From contig CBDVCD010000030.1 in the NCBI GenBank assembly GCA_965372385.1, positions 1 to 20,187 on the forward strand: DNA of 20,187 bases, given 5' to 3'. The translations under genes and the position numbers were made by a program. Position 1 is the first letter of the stretch; each line of letters starts with the position of its first letter. The stretch is from JASJBU01 sp965372385. Its GTDB lineage: Bacteria > Pseudomonadota > Gammaproteobacteria > Chromatiales > Chromatiaceae. Shown here one piece after another: positions 1 to 8,307 of the stretch. A model generated the notes under the pieces. The model made no database searches. It was not told the origin of the DNA and worked only from the letters and a program-made list of their open reading frames with translations.

Positions 1-34
1 ATCGTCGCTAATCGCAGCCATGGGCAGCTCCTAC
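1..34 (-). repeat. REP-like palindrome, cut by the window edge
   Basis: Read on the minus strand this begins GTAGGAGC and continues into an imperfect palindrome: GC, an A-A mismatch, then GCC/GGC around an ATG loop. A GTAG-type foot followed by a mismatched stem is the usual layout of REP sequences in Gammaproteobacteria. It lies 36 bases past the purL stop, the typical place for REPs. The left part is outside the window, so neither its full length nor a partner REP can be seen. Confidence 0.5.
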
Positions 35-38
35 AGAG

Positions 39-51
39 GCTGAATAGTTGC
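39..51 (+). repeat. 13-base repeat GCTGAATAGTTGC, copy 1
   Basis: The 13-mer GCTGAATAGTTGC occurs here and again at 12039-12051. Both copies have the same orientation, both sit just past the 3' end of a minus-strand gene (purL, pgi), and both are next to a REP-type palindrome. The repeat is exact; any function is unknown. Confidence 0.5.
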
Positions 52-69
52 AAAAATTATACATGGAGC

Positions 70-3000
70 CTAATTCACCCAGGCCCTGGCATTCCTGAAC
101 AACCGCATCCAGGGGGCGTCCTCTTCCCAGTCATCCGGATGCCAGGAGTTCTGCACGCTACGGATCACCCTCTCCGGGTGTGGCATCATGACCGTGACCC
201 TGCCATCGGCCGTGGTCAGGCCGGTGATCCCTTCAGGTGAACCGTTGGGGTTGGCGGGATACCTGACCGCCACCTCCCCACTGTTTTCCAGATAGCGGAT
301 GGCGACCAGCTCGCGCGCCTTGGAAAGCTGGTTGTCATCCTTGAACTCCGCTCGACCCTCCCCATGGGCCACCGGGATGGGCAGTCGCGAACCCGCCATG
401 CCCCGCAGCAGGATCGAGGGTGAGTCGACCACCTCCACCGTCACGAAGCGGGCCTCGAACTGTTCCGAACGGTTGCGCACGAAATGGGGCCAGTGCTCCG
501 TACCAGGGATCAGTTCATGCAGGTTGGAGAGCATCTGACAGCCATTACAGACTCCCAGGGCAAAGCTGTCGGGCCGGCTGAAGAAGGCCTGGAACTGATC
601 CCGGGCACGACCGTTGAAGAGGACCGACTTGGCCCAGCCCTCGCCGGCACCCAGCACGTCACCGTAGGAGAAACCGCCACAGGCCACCAGCCCCTTGAAC
701 TGACCGAGGGAAGCACGTCCTTCCATGATATCGGACATATGCAAGTCCACGCAGTCGAAGCCGGCCCGGTGGAAGGAGGCCGCCATCTCCAACTGACCAT
801 TGACCCCCTGCTCCCGCAAGATCGCCATACGCGGGCGCACCCCGGTGGCGATCATCGGTGCCGCCACATCCTCTTCCAGGTCGAACGAGGAGCTCACCTG
901 GATGCCCGGGTCAACCTCCGCTATCCGCCGATACTCCTCCTCCGCGCAAACTGGATTGTCACGCAGGGCCTGCATCCTTCGGCTGGTCTCCGACCAAGCC
1001 TGCTGGAACTCGATCCGACTGCCGCCCAGGTGGGTCTTGCCGTTACGCAAGAATTCGATCCGGTCTTCGCTGTTGAGGGTGCCGATCACATGGCTGTATT
1101 TTGCCAGCCCGGCATCATGCAGCTGCTTGAGCACATCGTCGGTTTCCGTATGCAGCACCTGAATCACCGCTCCCAGCTCCTCGCTGAACAGCGACGGCAG
1201 ATCCTCTTCACCTATCTCGTCCAGCTCGATACTGACGCCACAATGGCCGGCGAAGGCCATCTCGCAGACGGTGGCGAAGAGTCCGCCATCCGAACGATCA
1301 TGATAGGCAAGCAGTTGGCCGGCCTGGTTCATCTCCTGGATGAGAGCGAAGAAACGTTTCAGGGCCTTCGGATCGTTCAGGTCGGGGCCATGGTGGCCCA
1401 GCTGTTTGTAAACTTGGGCCAGAGCGGAGGCACCCAGGCGATTCTGCCCCTTGCCCAGGTCGATCAGGATCAGGTCCGTATCCCCAAGGTCGGAGCGCAG
1501 TTGGGGGATCAGGGTGCCACGTACATCGCTGACCGGCGCGAAGGCGGAGATAATCAGGGATAAAGGAGCGGTCACCTGCCGCTTTTCATCCTGCTCCTCC
1601 CAGACGGTTTTCATCGACATGGAGTCCTTGCCGACCGGGATCGAAATACCCAGGGCAGGGCAAAGCTCCATGCCGACCGCCTTGACGGTCGCGTAGAGCT
1701 TGGCATCCTCCCCGGCGTGCCCAGCGGGGGCCATCCAGTTGGCGGAGAGTTTGATATCCCCAAGCCTGTTGATACGGGCCGCGGCGATATTGGTGATCGC
1801 CTCGCCGATGGCCATGCGGCCAGAGGCCCGCGCGTCGAGCAGCGCCAGGGGGGTGCGCTCACCCATCGCCATGGCCTCGCCAGTGTAGCCCAACAACCCG
1901 GAGCTGGTCACCGCCAGATCCGCCACCGGCACCTGCCAGGGCCCTACCATCTGATCCCGTGTCACCATACCGGTAATGGAGCGGTCACCGATGGAGATCA
2001 GGAAGGTCTTGTTCGCCACCGTCGGCAGCCGCAACACCCGCAACGCCGCCTGTTTCAGATCGATCCCCGCGAAATCCAGTTCCGGCTTATGGAAGGTGCG
2101 CCGATGCACATCCCGCAACATGCGTGGTGGCTTGCCGAACAGCAGGGGCATGGGGATGTCGATGGGGCTGTTGTCGAAGTGGGCATCCCCCAGCACCAGG
2201 TGCTCCTCGTCGGTGGCCTCGCCTACTACCGCAAAGGGGCAGCGCTCCCGCTCGCAGATCGCCCTGAACTCCTCCAACTGATCCACATCGATCGCCATCA
2301 CATAGCGTTCCTGGGATTCGTTGCACCATATCTCCATGGGCGACATGCCGGGAGCATCGTTGGGCACTGCGCGCAGCTCGAAGCGGCCACCCCGCCCAGC
2401 GTCGTGCACCAGCTCCGGCAGGGCGTTGGATAGACCCCCGGCGCCGACGTCGTGGATGAAGAGGATCGGATTCTCTACCCCCCTGGCCCAGCAGGCGTCG
2501 ATCACCTCCTGACAGCGCCGTTCCATCTCCGGGTTGGAGCGCTGCACCGAGGCAAAATCCAGATCCTCCGCCGAGGTCCCGCTGGCCATGCTGGAGGCGG
2601 CACCGCCCCCCAGGCCGATCAGCATCGCCGGGCCACCCAACACCACCAGGGGCGAGCCGCTGGGGAAGGTGGTCTTTTCAATATGCTCAGCGCGAATGTT
2701 GCCCAGACCGCCCGCCAACATGATCGGCTTGTGGTAGCCCCGCAGTTCATCCCCATCCGGTCCCGCTACCCGCTCCTCATAGGTACGGAAATAACCACAC
2801 AGATTGGGCCGCCCAAACTCATTGTTGAAGGAGGCCGCCCCGATGGGACCTTCCAACATGATATCCAGGGCGGAGACGATCCGGTCCGGCTTGCCGTGAT
2901 CGGTCTCCCAGGGCTCTTCGCCACCCGGGATACGCAAATTGGAAACCGAGAAGCCACACAGACCCGCCTTGGGTTTGGAGCCTTTGCCGGTCGCCCCCTC

Positions 3001-3954
3001 ATCGCGGATCTCCCCACCTGAACCGGTCGCCGCCCCGGGATCCGGCGAGATGGCCGTCGGGTGGTTATGGGTCTCCACCTTCATGAGAATATGGATCTCC
3101 TCTTCACCAAAGCCGTAGGTCCGGGTTTCCGGGTTCACCACGAAACGCTCGGCCCGGGGGCCGCTGATCACGGCCGCATTGTCTTTGTAGGCGGACAGCA
3201 CATCGGTGGGAGATTTCTCGGTCGTGTTGCGGATCATTTTGAACAGCGAGCGCCCCTGTGGCTCCCCATCGATGATCCAGTCCGCATTGAAGATCTTATG
3301 GCGACAGTGTTCCGAATTGGCCTGGGCGAACATCATGAGTTCCACATCGGTGGGGTTGCGCCCCACCCCCTGGAAACTCTCCACCAGGTAGTCGATCTCG
3401 TCGTCGGAGAGAGCCAACCCGAGTTCCCCATTCGCCTGAGTCAGGGCCGCACACCCACCCTCGATCACATCGACTCGCATAAAGGGCCTGGGCTCGGCAT
3501 GATTAAAGAGACAATTGGCATCCTCCATCTCGCTCAGTACGATCTCGGTCATGCGGTCATGCAGCAGCGCCATCGCGTTATTCAGCTGATCATCAGTGAG
3601 TTCTGAAGCAACGCTGAGGTAGTAGGCAATGCCCCGCTCCAGGCGTTCAATCGTCTGCAGGCCGCAATGGCGCGCAATATCGGTTGCCTTGGTAGACCAG
3701 GGTGACAGGGTGCCGGGTCGTGGTACCACCAGCAGTAGAATCCCTGCCGGCTCATGGCCCTCGCGCTGGGGTCCATAGCGCAAGATACGTTCTAGTACAG
3801 ACCGTTCAGCCGGGTCGAGCGACTGATCCAACTCAGCAAAATGCATGTACTCGGCATACAGGTCGAGCCTCATCCCAAGTGTCTGCTGCAGTCGTTTTGT
3901 CAGTTTCTGTAGACGAAATTCGGAAAGCGCGGGTGCGCCACGGAGAATGAGCAT
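70..3954 (-). CDS. purL: phosphoribosylformylglycinamidine synthase (FGAM synthase, single-chain PurL)
   Basis: Catalyses the ATP- and glutamine-dependent conversion of FGAR to FGAM, the fourth step of purine synthesis, in the cytoplasm. The 1294-residue product matches the large single-chain enzyme (E. coli 1295). In order it has an N-terminal FGAR-binding region, two AIRS-like synthetase halves (first half with KVETHNHPTAISP and GATGSGGEIRDEG), and a C-terminal class I glutamine amidotransferase with nucleophile Cys1136 in GVCNGCQ and His1259/Glu1261 in MPHPERV. The frame stays open 27 codons further upstream, but MLILRGAPALSEF at 3954 matches the family N-terminus and has AAAGG about 8 bases before it. 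It appears monocistronic: the gene upstream on the same strand ends in a strong terminator (4086-4117). I saw no convincing promoter between 3955 and 4085. Confidence 0.98.
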   Translation of the reverse strand: MLILRGAPALSEFRLQKLTKRLQQTLGMRLDLYAEYMHFAELDQSLDPAERSVLERILRYGPQREGHEPAGILLLVVPRPGTLSPWSTKATDIARHCGLQTIERLERGIAYYLSVASELTDDQLNNAMALLHDRMTEIVLSEMEDANCLFNHAEPRPFMRVDVIEGGCAALTQANGELGLALSDDEIDYLVESFQGVGRNPTDVELMMFAQANSEHCRHKIFNADWIIDGEPQGRSLFKMIRNTTEKSPTDVLSAYKDNAAVISGPRAERFVVNPETRTYGFGEEEIHILMKVETHNHPTAISPDPGAATGSGGEIRDEGATGKGSKPKAGLCGFSVSNLRIPGGEEPWETDHGKPDRIVSALDIMLEGPIGAASFNNEFGRPNLCGYFRTYEERVAGPDGDELRGYHKPIMLAGGLGNIRAEHIEKTTFPSGSPLVVLGGPAMLIGLGGGAASSMASGTSAEDLDFASVQRSNPEMERRCQEVIDACWARGVENPILFIHDVGAGGLSNALPELVHDAGRGGRFELRAVPNDAPGMSPMEIWCNESQERYVMAIDVDQLEEFRAICERERCPFAVVGEATDEEHLVLGDAHFDNSPIDIPMPLLFGKPPRMLRDVHRRTFHKPELDFAGIDLKQAALRVLRLPTVANKTFLISIGDRSITGMVTRDQMVGPWQVPVADLAVTSSGLLGYTGEAMAMGERTPLALLDARASGRMAIGEAITNIAAARINRLGDIKLSANWMAPAGHAGEDAKLYATVKAVGMELCPALGISIPVGKDSMSMKTVWEEQDEKRQVTAPLSLIISAFAPVSDVRGTLIPQLRSDLGDTDLILIDLGKGQNRLGASALAQVYKQLGHHGPDLNDPKALKRFFALIQEMNQAGQLLAYHDRSDGGLFATVCEMAFAGHCGVSIELDEIGEEDLPSLFSEELGAVIQVLHTETDDVLKQLHDAGLAKYSHVIGTLNSEDRIEFLRNGKTHLGGSRIEFQQAWSETSRRMQALRDNPVCAEEEYRRIAEVDPGIQVSSSFDLEEDVAAPMIATGVRPRMAILREQGVNGQLEMAASFHRAGFDCVDLHMSDIMEGRASLGQFKGLVACGGFSYGDVLGAGEGWAKSVLFNGRARDQFQAFFSRPDSFALGVCNGCQMLSNLHELIPGTEHWPHFVRNRSEQFEARFVTVEVVDSPSILLRGMAGSRLPIPVAHGEGRAEFKDDNQLSKARELVAIRYLENSGEVAVRYPANPNGSPEGITGLTTADGRVTVMMPHPERVIRSVQNSWHPDDWEEDAPWMRLFRNARAWVN

Positions 3955-4085
3955 CGTCGGGCCTTTGCTGCTGGTTGAGACAGATCCCAATGATACTCGA
4001 AAACATCTCCTGAGTTGATGATTACGCACAGGCAAAGCAAGTGCTGGGGTGAAAAACTCACCATGCCATGCGCTTGCATAGCAAG

Positions 4086-4117
4086 AAAAAAGGCCCGCAT
4101 CACAGATGCAAGCCTTT
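4086..4117 (-). terminator. intrinsic terminator of the small secreted-protein gene
   Basis: On the minus strand AAAGGC-TT-GCAT pairs with ATGC-GG-GCCTTT around a CTGTG loop. With the two G-U pairs counted this is a 12-bp stem, followed directly by a run of six T. It lies about 60 bases past the stop of the 95-residue gene and insulates purL from it. Confidence 0.85.
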
Positions 4118-4132
4118 ATGAATACCGCTTTA

Positions 4133-4157
4133 AAACAAAAGGTTGATCCTTTTGTTT
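4133..4157. other. perfect 10-bp AT-rich hairpin
   Basis: AAACAAAAGG pairs perfectly with CCTTTTGTTT around a 5-base loop, 19 bases past the stop at 4177. On the minus strand the right arm ends in a T-rich stretch. It may be a first, weak terminator ahead of the stronger one at 4086-4117, or it may protect the mRNA 3' end. Confidence 0.45.
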
Positions 4158-4176
4158 AGGATTATCTTGTTTCCCC

Positions 4177-4464
4177 TTACTGGTTTTCTTTATTTTCCTT
4201 GGTTTTCTCCTTTACCGCCTCCCGCGGTTTGTTGCCACCTTCGCTCATCTCATCGGTTGTCTGCTTCTTAGTCGATTTAACCCTGCAATAGGCGGCCACC
4301 TTCTTTCCTGCCTTGGTTTCATAACTGTTGACCCAGATGCAGGTAGGGTTTGATGAACAGGGTGACTTACTCAAACCCTTACATTTTCCTTCTGCTTGAG
4401 CAAGTGGGTGAACCATTGCCAGTAGCATAATTGCCGGAATCACCTTCAGGGCTAATCCTTTCAT
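4177..4464 (-). CDS. small secreted four-cysteine protein, function unknown
   Basis: Predicted 95 residues. The N-terminus is a clear Sec signal peptide: a Lys near the start, a hydrophobic core around VIPAIMLLAMV, and a cleavage site after AQA at residue 24. The mature part has four cysteines in the order KCKGLSKSPC, TCIWV, YCRVK, which would allow two disulfide bonds in the periplasm. The last 30 or so residues are a low-complexity Lys/Glu-rich tail that is probably disordered. The frame extends upstream, but MKGLALK at 4464 has GAGGT 9 bases before it, whereas the alternative Met at 4479 has no ribosome binding site. It is likely transcribed alone, from a TATAAT box at 4521-4526 to the terminator at 4086-4117. 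I do not recognise a named family. The cysteine pattern recalls small uncharacterised proteobacterial secreted proteins. Confidence 0.8.
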   Translation of the reverse strand: MKGLALKVIPAIMLLAMVHPLAQAEGKCKGLSKSPCSSNPTCIWVNSYETKAGKKVAAYCRVKSTKKQTTDEMSEGGNKPREAVKEKTKENKENQ

Positions 4465-4520
4465 CTGTTGATACCTCATTGATTTAAGTGGAAACAAACA
4501 ACCACGGATTGGGTCACTCA

Positions 4521-4526
4521 ATTATA
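4521..4526 (-). promoter_or_regulatory. possible -10 box for the small secreted-protein gene
   Basis: A perfect TATAAT on the minus strand would give a leader of about 50 bases before the 4464 start. No good -35 hexamer is found at 16-18 bases, so this is a weak call. Confidence 0.3.
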
Positions 4527-4661
4527 GGCAGTTATCCAATCAGGGCTCTCCCCACCCCCATTGAAATCACAATGATTTACAATAACGTGATGATTGTCTC
4601 ACCTGGGATGATACCTACTTCTTCCAGGAGCCCGTGACTCAAACACAGAGGGAACATAAAC

Positions 4662-4787
4662 ATGGTCTATACACTGATCGCCATCTCCTTGCTTATCCTA
4701 CTCGCCGTAGGTTTAGCCGCGCTGTTTCTGGCGGGTAAGAGTCACCGCTCATCCTCAGTGGAGGACCTCAACAAGGATGATGAGTAA
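4662..4787 (+). CDS. 41-residue single-helix membrane peptide, function unknown
   Basis: ATG at 4662 is preceded by AGAGGG with ideal spacing (4647-4652). The product starts MVYTLIAISLLILLAVGLAA and continues LFLAG, one transmembrane helix of about 22 residues. A short hydrophilic tail follows, KSHRSSSVEDLNKDDE, basic next to the membrane and acidic at its end, so the tail most likely faces the cytoplasm. The size and layout resemble small subunits or assembly factors of membrane complexes such as CcoS-like peptides, but I see no diagnostic match. No neighbour suggests a partner. The transcript may run on to the terminator at 5009-5040. Confidence 0.6.
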   Translation: MVYTLIAISLLILLAVGLAALFLAGKSHRSSSVEDLNKDDE

Positions 4788-4832
4788 TGCAGATAGGGGC
4801 AATAACCGAATAGACTATCTATATATAATTAC

Positions 4833-4861
4833 TTGAATTAAATGATGTTTTTAATTATACG
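4833..4861 (+). promoter_or_regulatory. sigma70-like promoter of the candidate sRNA
   Basis: TTGAAT (4833-4838), exactly 17 bases, then TATACG (4856-4861), in an AT-rich stretch. It predicts a start near 4868 with no ORF downstream before a strong plus-strand terminator. Confidence 0.45.
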
Positions 4862-4867
4862 ACCCAA

Positions 4868-5040
4868 ATTGTGAACGATGTTGGCAGCAAGAAAGGGCCG
4901 ATTGCGGATTATCAATGACTGATTATTCAGGCTGTGATGGAATAATCTTAGCCTTAAGTAAGGAGCAATCCTCCCTTAAGTGTTCAACTCCATCCTCCTT
5001 GGTATAGAGCCGCTTCTACCATTTTGAAGCGGCCTTTTTT
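4868..5040 (+). ncRNA. candidate small RNA, about 170 nt
   Basis: The stretch runs from a plausible promoter to a strong intrinsic terminator and has no credible ORF. It contains a hairpin, CTTAAG-TAA-GGAG / CTCC-CTTAAG (4953-4980), and two copies of TCCTCC (4969-4974 and 4993-4998), the complement of a Shine-Dalgarno sequence. This layout fits a trans-acting RNA that pairs with ribosome binding sites. It could instead be the long 3' untranslated region of the 41-residue gene ending at 4787. It does not look like 6S RNA. Confidence 0.38.
5009..5040 (+). terminator. intrinsic terminator, plus strand
   Basis: GCCGCTTC pairs perfectly with GAAGCGGC around a 9-base loop, followed by C and six T. 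The T run is only on the plus-strand side, so it ends transcription coming from 4662-4868, not malQ, whose stop is 9 bases further on the other strand. Confidence 0.85.
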
Positions 5041-5048
5041 ATGCGCGG

Positions 5049-6545
5049 TCAGCGCCCATACATTTTCACCCGGCGTACCAGCCGCTCCGCAAGTTCAGGC
5101 TCCAGAGAGTCCCAGGAGAAACGCCAGTTCCAGTTATCCTCTGATGTTCCAGGTGTATTCATCCGATGCTCCCCAGCCAAGCCCAGGACATCCTGCATGG
5201 GGATGATGGCCAGATTGGCCCGGGAGGCCATGGCCGCACGGATCATTGGCCAGGGCATGATCTCTCTCGAATGGCCCAGGTACTCATCCACGTGTGCCCG
5301 GGTACCATCATCCAGGCTGTTATACCAACCCAGGGTTGTGTCGTTGTCATGGGTTCCGGTGTAGACCACGGAATCCTTGGTGTGATGGAACGGCAGATAG
5401 GGATTGTCCATGTCACCGGAAAAGGCGAATTGGAGGATCTTCATCCCAGGCATACCATAGTTGCGACGCAGGGCATCTACCGCCGGTGTGATGATCCCCA
5501 GATCCTCCGCCACCAGTGACAGCTTGGGAAAGACCTCATATAACCTGGCAAACAGTTTCTCACCCGGCGCCTCTACCCAGTTACCATTCATGGCAGTCTC
5601 TTCGCTAGCCGAGATCTCCCAATAGGCCTCAAACCCCCGAAAATGATCGATGCGAACAAAATCGAACAGGATCGATTGAGTCTTCATCCTTTCTATCCAG
5701 AATGCAAAGCCATCCTGTTCCATCCTGTCCCATCGATAGAGCGGGTTGCCCCAGCGCTGTCCTGTTGCGGAGAAATAATCAGGGGGTACTCCCGCAACTA
5801 CCCGCGGGTGACCATCATCCAACAGATCGAACATATCCCGATGGGACCAGACCTCAGCGCTGTCGTGGGCAACAAAGATTGGCACATCACCGAACAGCAG
5901 AACGCCTCTTTCATTGGCATACCGCTTCAGGTTCATCCATTGGCTGTAGAAGAGATACTGCTCAAACCGGATAGTGGCAATCTGATCCGCCAGACGTAAT
6001 CTGGCCAGGGCCAGGGCCTGGGGATCACGATCCCTCAAGGGTTTCGACCACTCCCACCAGCAACCGTCTTGTTCTGCATGGAGTGATTGAAAAAGGGCAT
6101 AATTCTCAAGCCAGTGTCCCTGCTCGGCACAGAAGCGATCAAAATCACCCCACTCCTCCATCGATGCCTGCTTTTTGAAGCCTTCCCAAGACTGACTGAG
6201 CGCGAAGGTTCGTACATTATCGGTGATGGTTCCCTCTTCCAGCGGAGGTTCATCCAACCAACCTTTTTCCAGCAATGGCTCAATACTGATAAAGCGGGGA
6301 TTACCCGCATGCACCGAACTGCTTTGATAGGGGGAGCCATCGGACTGAGTGGGATTGACCGGCAGAACCTGCCACACGGTCATCCCGGCAGTTTGCAGAA
6401 AGTCCACAAAGCGAAAGGCATTGCTGCCCAGATCACCCACCACAGCAGGGCCAGGCAGAGATGAAATATGCAGGAGAATGCCTGCTCGACGATGATTTAA
6501 CACGTCAGATCGGCGCACTCTGCCTTCGCGAGCGGACTCATACAT
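5049..6545 (-). CDS. malQ: 4-alpha-glucanotransferase (amylomaltase, GH77)
   Basis: Moves maltosyl and longer alpha-1,4-glucan segments between chains in the cytoplasm, releasing glucose and remodelling malto-oligosaccharides from glycogen turnover. The 498-residue length fits the short bacterial amylomaltases rather than the roughly 700-residue E. coli form. Residues that fit the catalytic set are Asp300 in VRIDHFRGFEAYWE (nucleophile), Glu347 in LVAEDLG (acid/base) and Asp400 in YTGTHDNDTT. The acceptor-site stretch GSPYQSSSVHAGNP is present near residue 70, and the C-terminus has the usual EDNWNWRF. Start ATG at 6545 has AAAGG 7 bases before it. It is the last gene of the glgC-GH57-malQ operon, 61 bases after the GH57 stop. 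No intrinsic terminator is visible on its own strand. Confidence 0.96.
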   Translation of the reverse strand: MYESAREGRVRRSDVLNHRRAGILLHISSLPGPAVVGDLGSNAFRFVDFLQTAGMTVWQVLPVNPTQSDGSPYQSSSVHAGNPRFISIEPLLEKGWLDEPPLEEGTITDNVRTFALSQSWEGFKKQASMEEWGDFDRFCAEQGHWLENYALFQSLHAEQDGCWWEWSKPLRDRDPQALALARLRLADQIATIRFEQYLFYSQWMNLKRYANERGVLLFGDVPIFVAHDSAEVWSHRDMFDLLDDGHPRVVAGVPPDYFSATGQRWGNPLYRWDRMEQDGFAFWIERMKTQSILFDFVRIDHFRGFEAYWEISASEETAMNGNWVEAPGEKLFARLYEVFPKLSLVAEDLGIITPAVDALRRNYGMPGMKILQFAFSGDMDNPYLPFHHTKDSVVYTGTHDNDTTLGWYNSLDDGTRAHVDEYLGHSREIMPWPMIRAAMASRANLAIIPMQDVLGLAGEHRMNTPGTSEDNWNWRFSWDSLEPELAERLVRRVKMYGR

Positions 6546-6606
6546 TCAGATACCTTTATTACTGCTTAAGCTGAAGGAGTTCGAACAAGACTGATCTGCA
6601 CCAGAC

Positions 6607-8307
6607 TCAATCGTTTTTTCTCATTGTTCCACCACGGCTGGGTGCTCCGCTACCCACGGAGAACACCATGGCAAGATAGTCTGGTTTTGCTTCATCCAAT
6701 AGTTCATAGAGGTGCGAGAGCTGACGCCGAAAAAGCCGCTCAAAATCACTGACCGTCTCACCCGGGTTATAATCCCCGAACCACCAGAACCAGTCAGAGC
6801 CCTCACAGATGGCCAATTGCCTTTCCAGCCCTTCCAGTTCCGCCGGGGAAAACTGTTTATCCCTAGTCACCCGGTCATAGACCGTCTTCGCCTCACACAG
6901 CATATCCCATGCCCTGTTTTTATCCCGATCGCCAATCCAGGTGGAGAAGGTGCCGTAGACCCAACTCCCTGCCACCAGGCGTGACAACCTGGGTGCGGGT
7001 TTCCGTTGATTTTTTTGTACGTCCGAAAATGTAGTCAACTCTAACCCGGGATGCTCCGCCAGGCGTTTGTACATCGTACTCAGGAAATAGCTCGCATTCC
7101 GCGGATAGTACTCCCAGGCGTTCTCCCCATCCATGATGATCGCAACCACCGCATCTGGATTTGTCTCGCTGGCAGCGGCAATATTTTCGAGATGCGAAAT
7201 CAGGTCACTGACCGCATCATCCGAGTGCCAGTCACCGTAGGTAAACCCGATCAGGTCCGACAGACCATCATCCCGGAAAAACATGTTGAGCTTGCCCTCA
7301 TGGACCCGGTAGGGCGTATGCACCCAGTTCTCCGGCAGTTCGCCGACACTCGCCATCAGGCTGTTGTTCAATACCTGTTGACCCGTCGCCGCCCAGGTAA
7401 AACCTTCCTCCTCCAGCAGTTTTAAGGTTGCTTCACTGACCGCACCCTCCGATGGCCAGCAACCCCTGGGACGAAATCCGAAATGCCTTTCGAAGACCTC
7501 GATGCCTTTGCGTACGTGCCAGCGTGCCCGGGGCTCACCACCAGGGTAGCGATTTGATTCCGGCAGATTCATTTCCGGCATCGCCTCACGCGCTGAATCA
7601 ATTTCCAGTAGCAGTGGCACTATAGGATGGGCATAGGGTGTTACTGACAGCTCGATCCGCCCCTCCCCGGCCAGCTGGCCATATCGATGGATCAGGGTGC
7701 TGAGCACTTCCCAGATCAGTTCAACCAATCTCCTACGATCGTCCACATCGAAATCGTGGCCCTTACGCTGCAGCGACCGAATTCTTATGTCATTGATACG
7801 GCTGCATTCGCCCACCCAGGCCAGGTGGTACCAGACAAGCAGATCGACCAGAAACCTGTCGTTGAGATAGTCAACCATCTCCGCATGTTCCAGCACCTGC
7901 CTGGCCAGCTTGGCAAGGTCGGCAAAGTGCTTGAAGCGATGGATCAGATGGTGCTCATTGGCCCGTAGGCAGGCGCTGATCAACGCCTTCCTGGATTTGG
8001 TATCAACCGGTAGGCCAGGACCCGCCAGAGCAGCCAACAGAGGATCCCGAATCAGTCTGCCTTTTTCCAGCCACTGTTTTATCTGGTTGACATAGTCATC
8101 GATCTGCTCCAACAGGACGGGGGCAAAGTTGACCACCGCCCGGGCATCCGGATTATTCTCCAGATGGGAGGCCATGTCCGAATAATCTTTAATCCCATGC
8201 AGATAGACCCAAGGGAGATAGTATTCACTCTGTTCCGGCCCCTTGTAGTAGGGCTGGTGCATGTGCCAGCAGAAAACGACTTTGAGCCGATTTCGGCTAT
8301 CTGACAT
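6607..8307 (-). CDS. glycoside hydrolase family 57 protein (alpha-amylase or glucanotransferase type)
   Basis: Predicted 566 residues acting on alpha-glucans in the cytoplasm; no signal peptide. GH57 signatures in order: FCWHMHQPYY (residues 12-21), the HLAWVG region near 161, the nucleophile Glu287 in CWPSEGAVSE, and the acid/base Asp393 in IIMDGENAWEYYP. A helical C-terminal part follows. Exact specificity (alpha-amylase, 4-alpha-glucanotransferase or other) cannot be read from the sequence. Its place between glgC and malQ argues for glycogen or malto-oligosaccharide processing. The ATG at 8305-8307 overlaps the end of glgC by 11 bases, pointing to translational coupling; an AGG lies about 10 bases before it. 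GH57 enzymes are best known from thermophiles and archaea but also occur in bacterial glycogen clusters. Confidence 0.9.
   Translation of the reverse strand: MSDSRNRLKVVFCWHMHQPYYKGPEQSEYYLPWVYLHGIKDYSDMASHLENNPDARAVVNFAPVLLEQIDDYVNQIKQWLEKGRLIRDPLLAALAGPGLPVDTKSRKALISACLRANEHHLIHRFKHFADLAKLARQVLEHAEMVDYLNDRFLVDLLVWYHLAWVGECSRINDIRIRSLQRKGHDFDVDDRRRLVELIWEVLSTLIHRYGQLAGEGRIELSVTPYAHPIVPLLLEIDSAREAMPEMNLPESNRYPGGEPRARWHVRKGIEVFERHFGFRPRGCWPSEGAVSEATLKLLEEEGFTWAATGQQVLNNSLMASVGELPENWVHTPYRVHEGKLNMFFRDDGLSDLIGFTYGDWHSDDAVSDLISHLENIAAASETNPDAVVAIIMDGENAWEYYPRNASYFLSTMYKRLAEHPGLELTTFSDVQKNQRKPAPRLSRLVAGSWVYGTFSTWIGDRDKNRAWDMLCEAKTVYDRVTRDKQFSPAELEGLERQLAICEGSDWFWWFGDYNPGETVSDFERLFRRQLSHLYELLDEAKPDYLAMVFSVGSGAPSRGGTMRKND

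Noticed and set aside
484..1563. 359-codon plus-strand ORF (and several others of 60-240 codons) antisense to purL
   Set aside because: They lie in frames opposite a fully conserved gene, have no ribosome binding site and no recognisable protein features; they are expected shadows of GC-rich coding sequence.
4868..5040. 6S RNA as identity of the ORF-less transcript
   Set aside because: It lacks the long closed stem and central bubble of 6S RNA; only small hairpins are seen.
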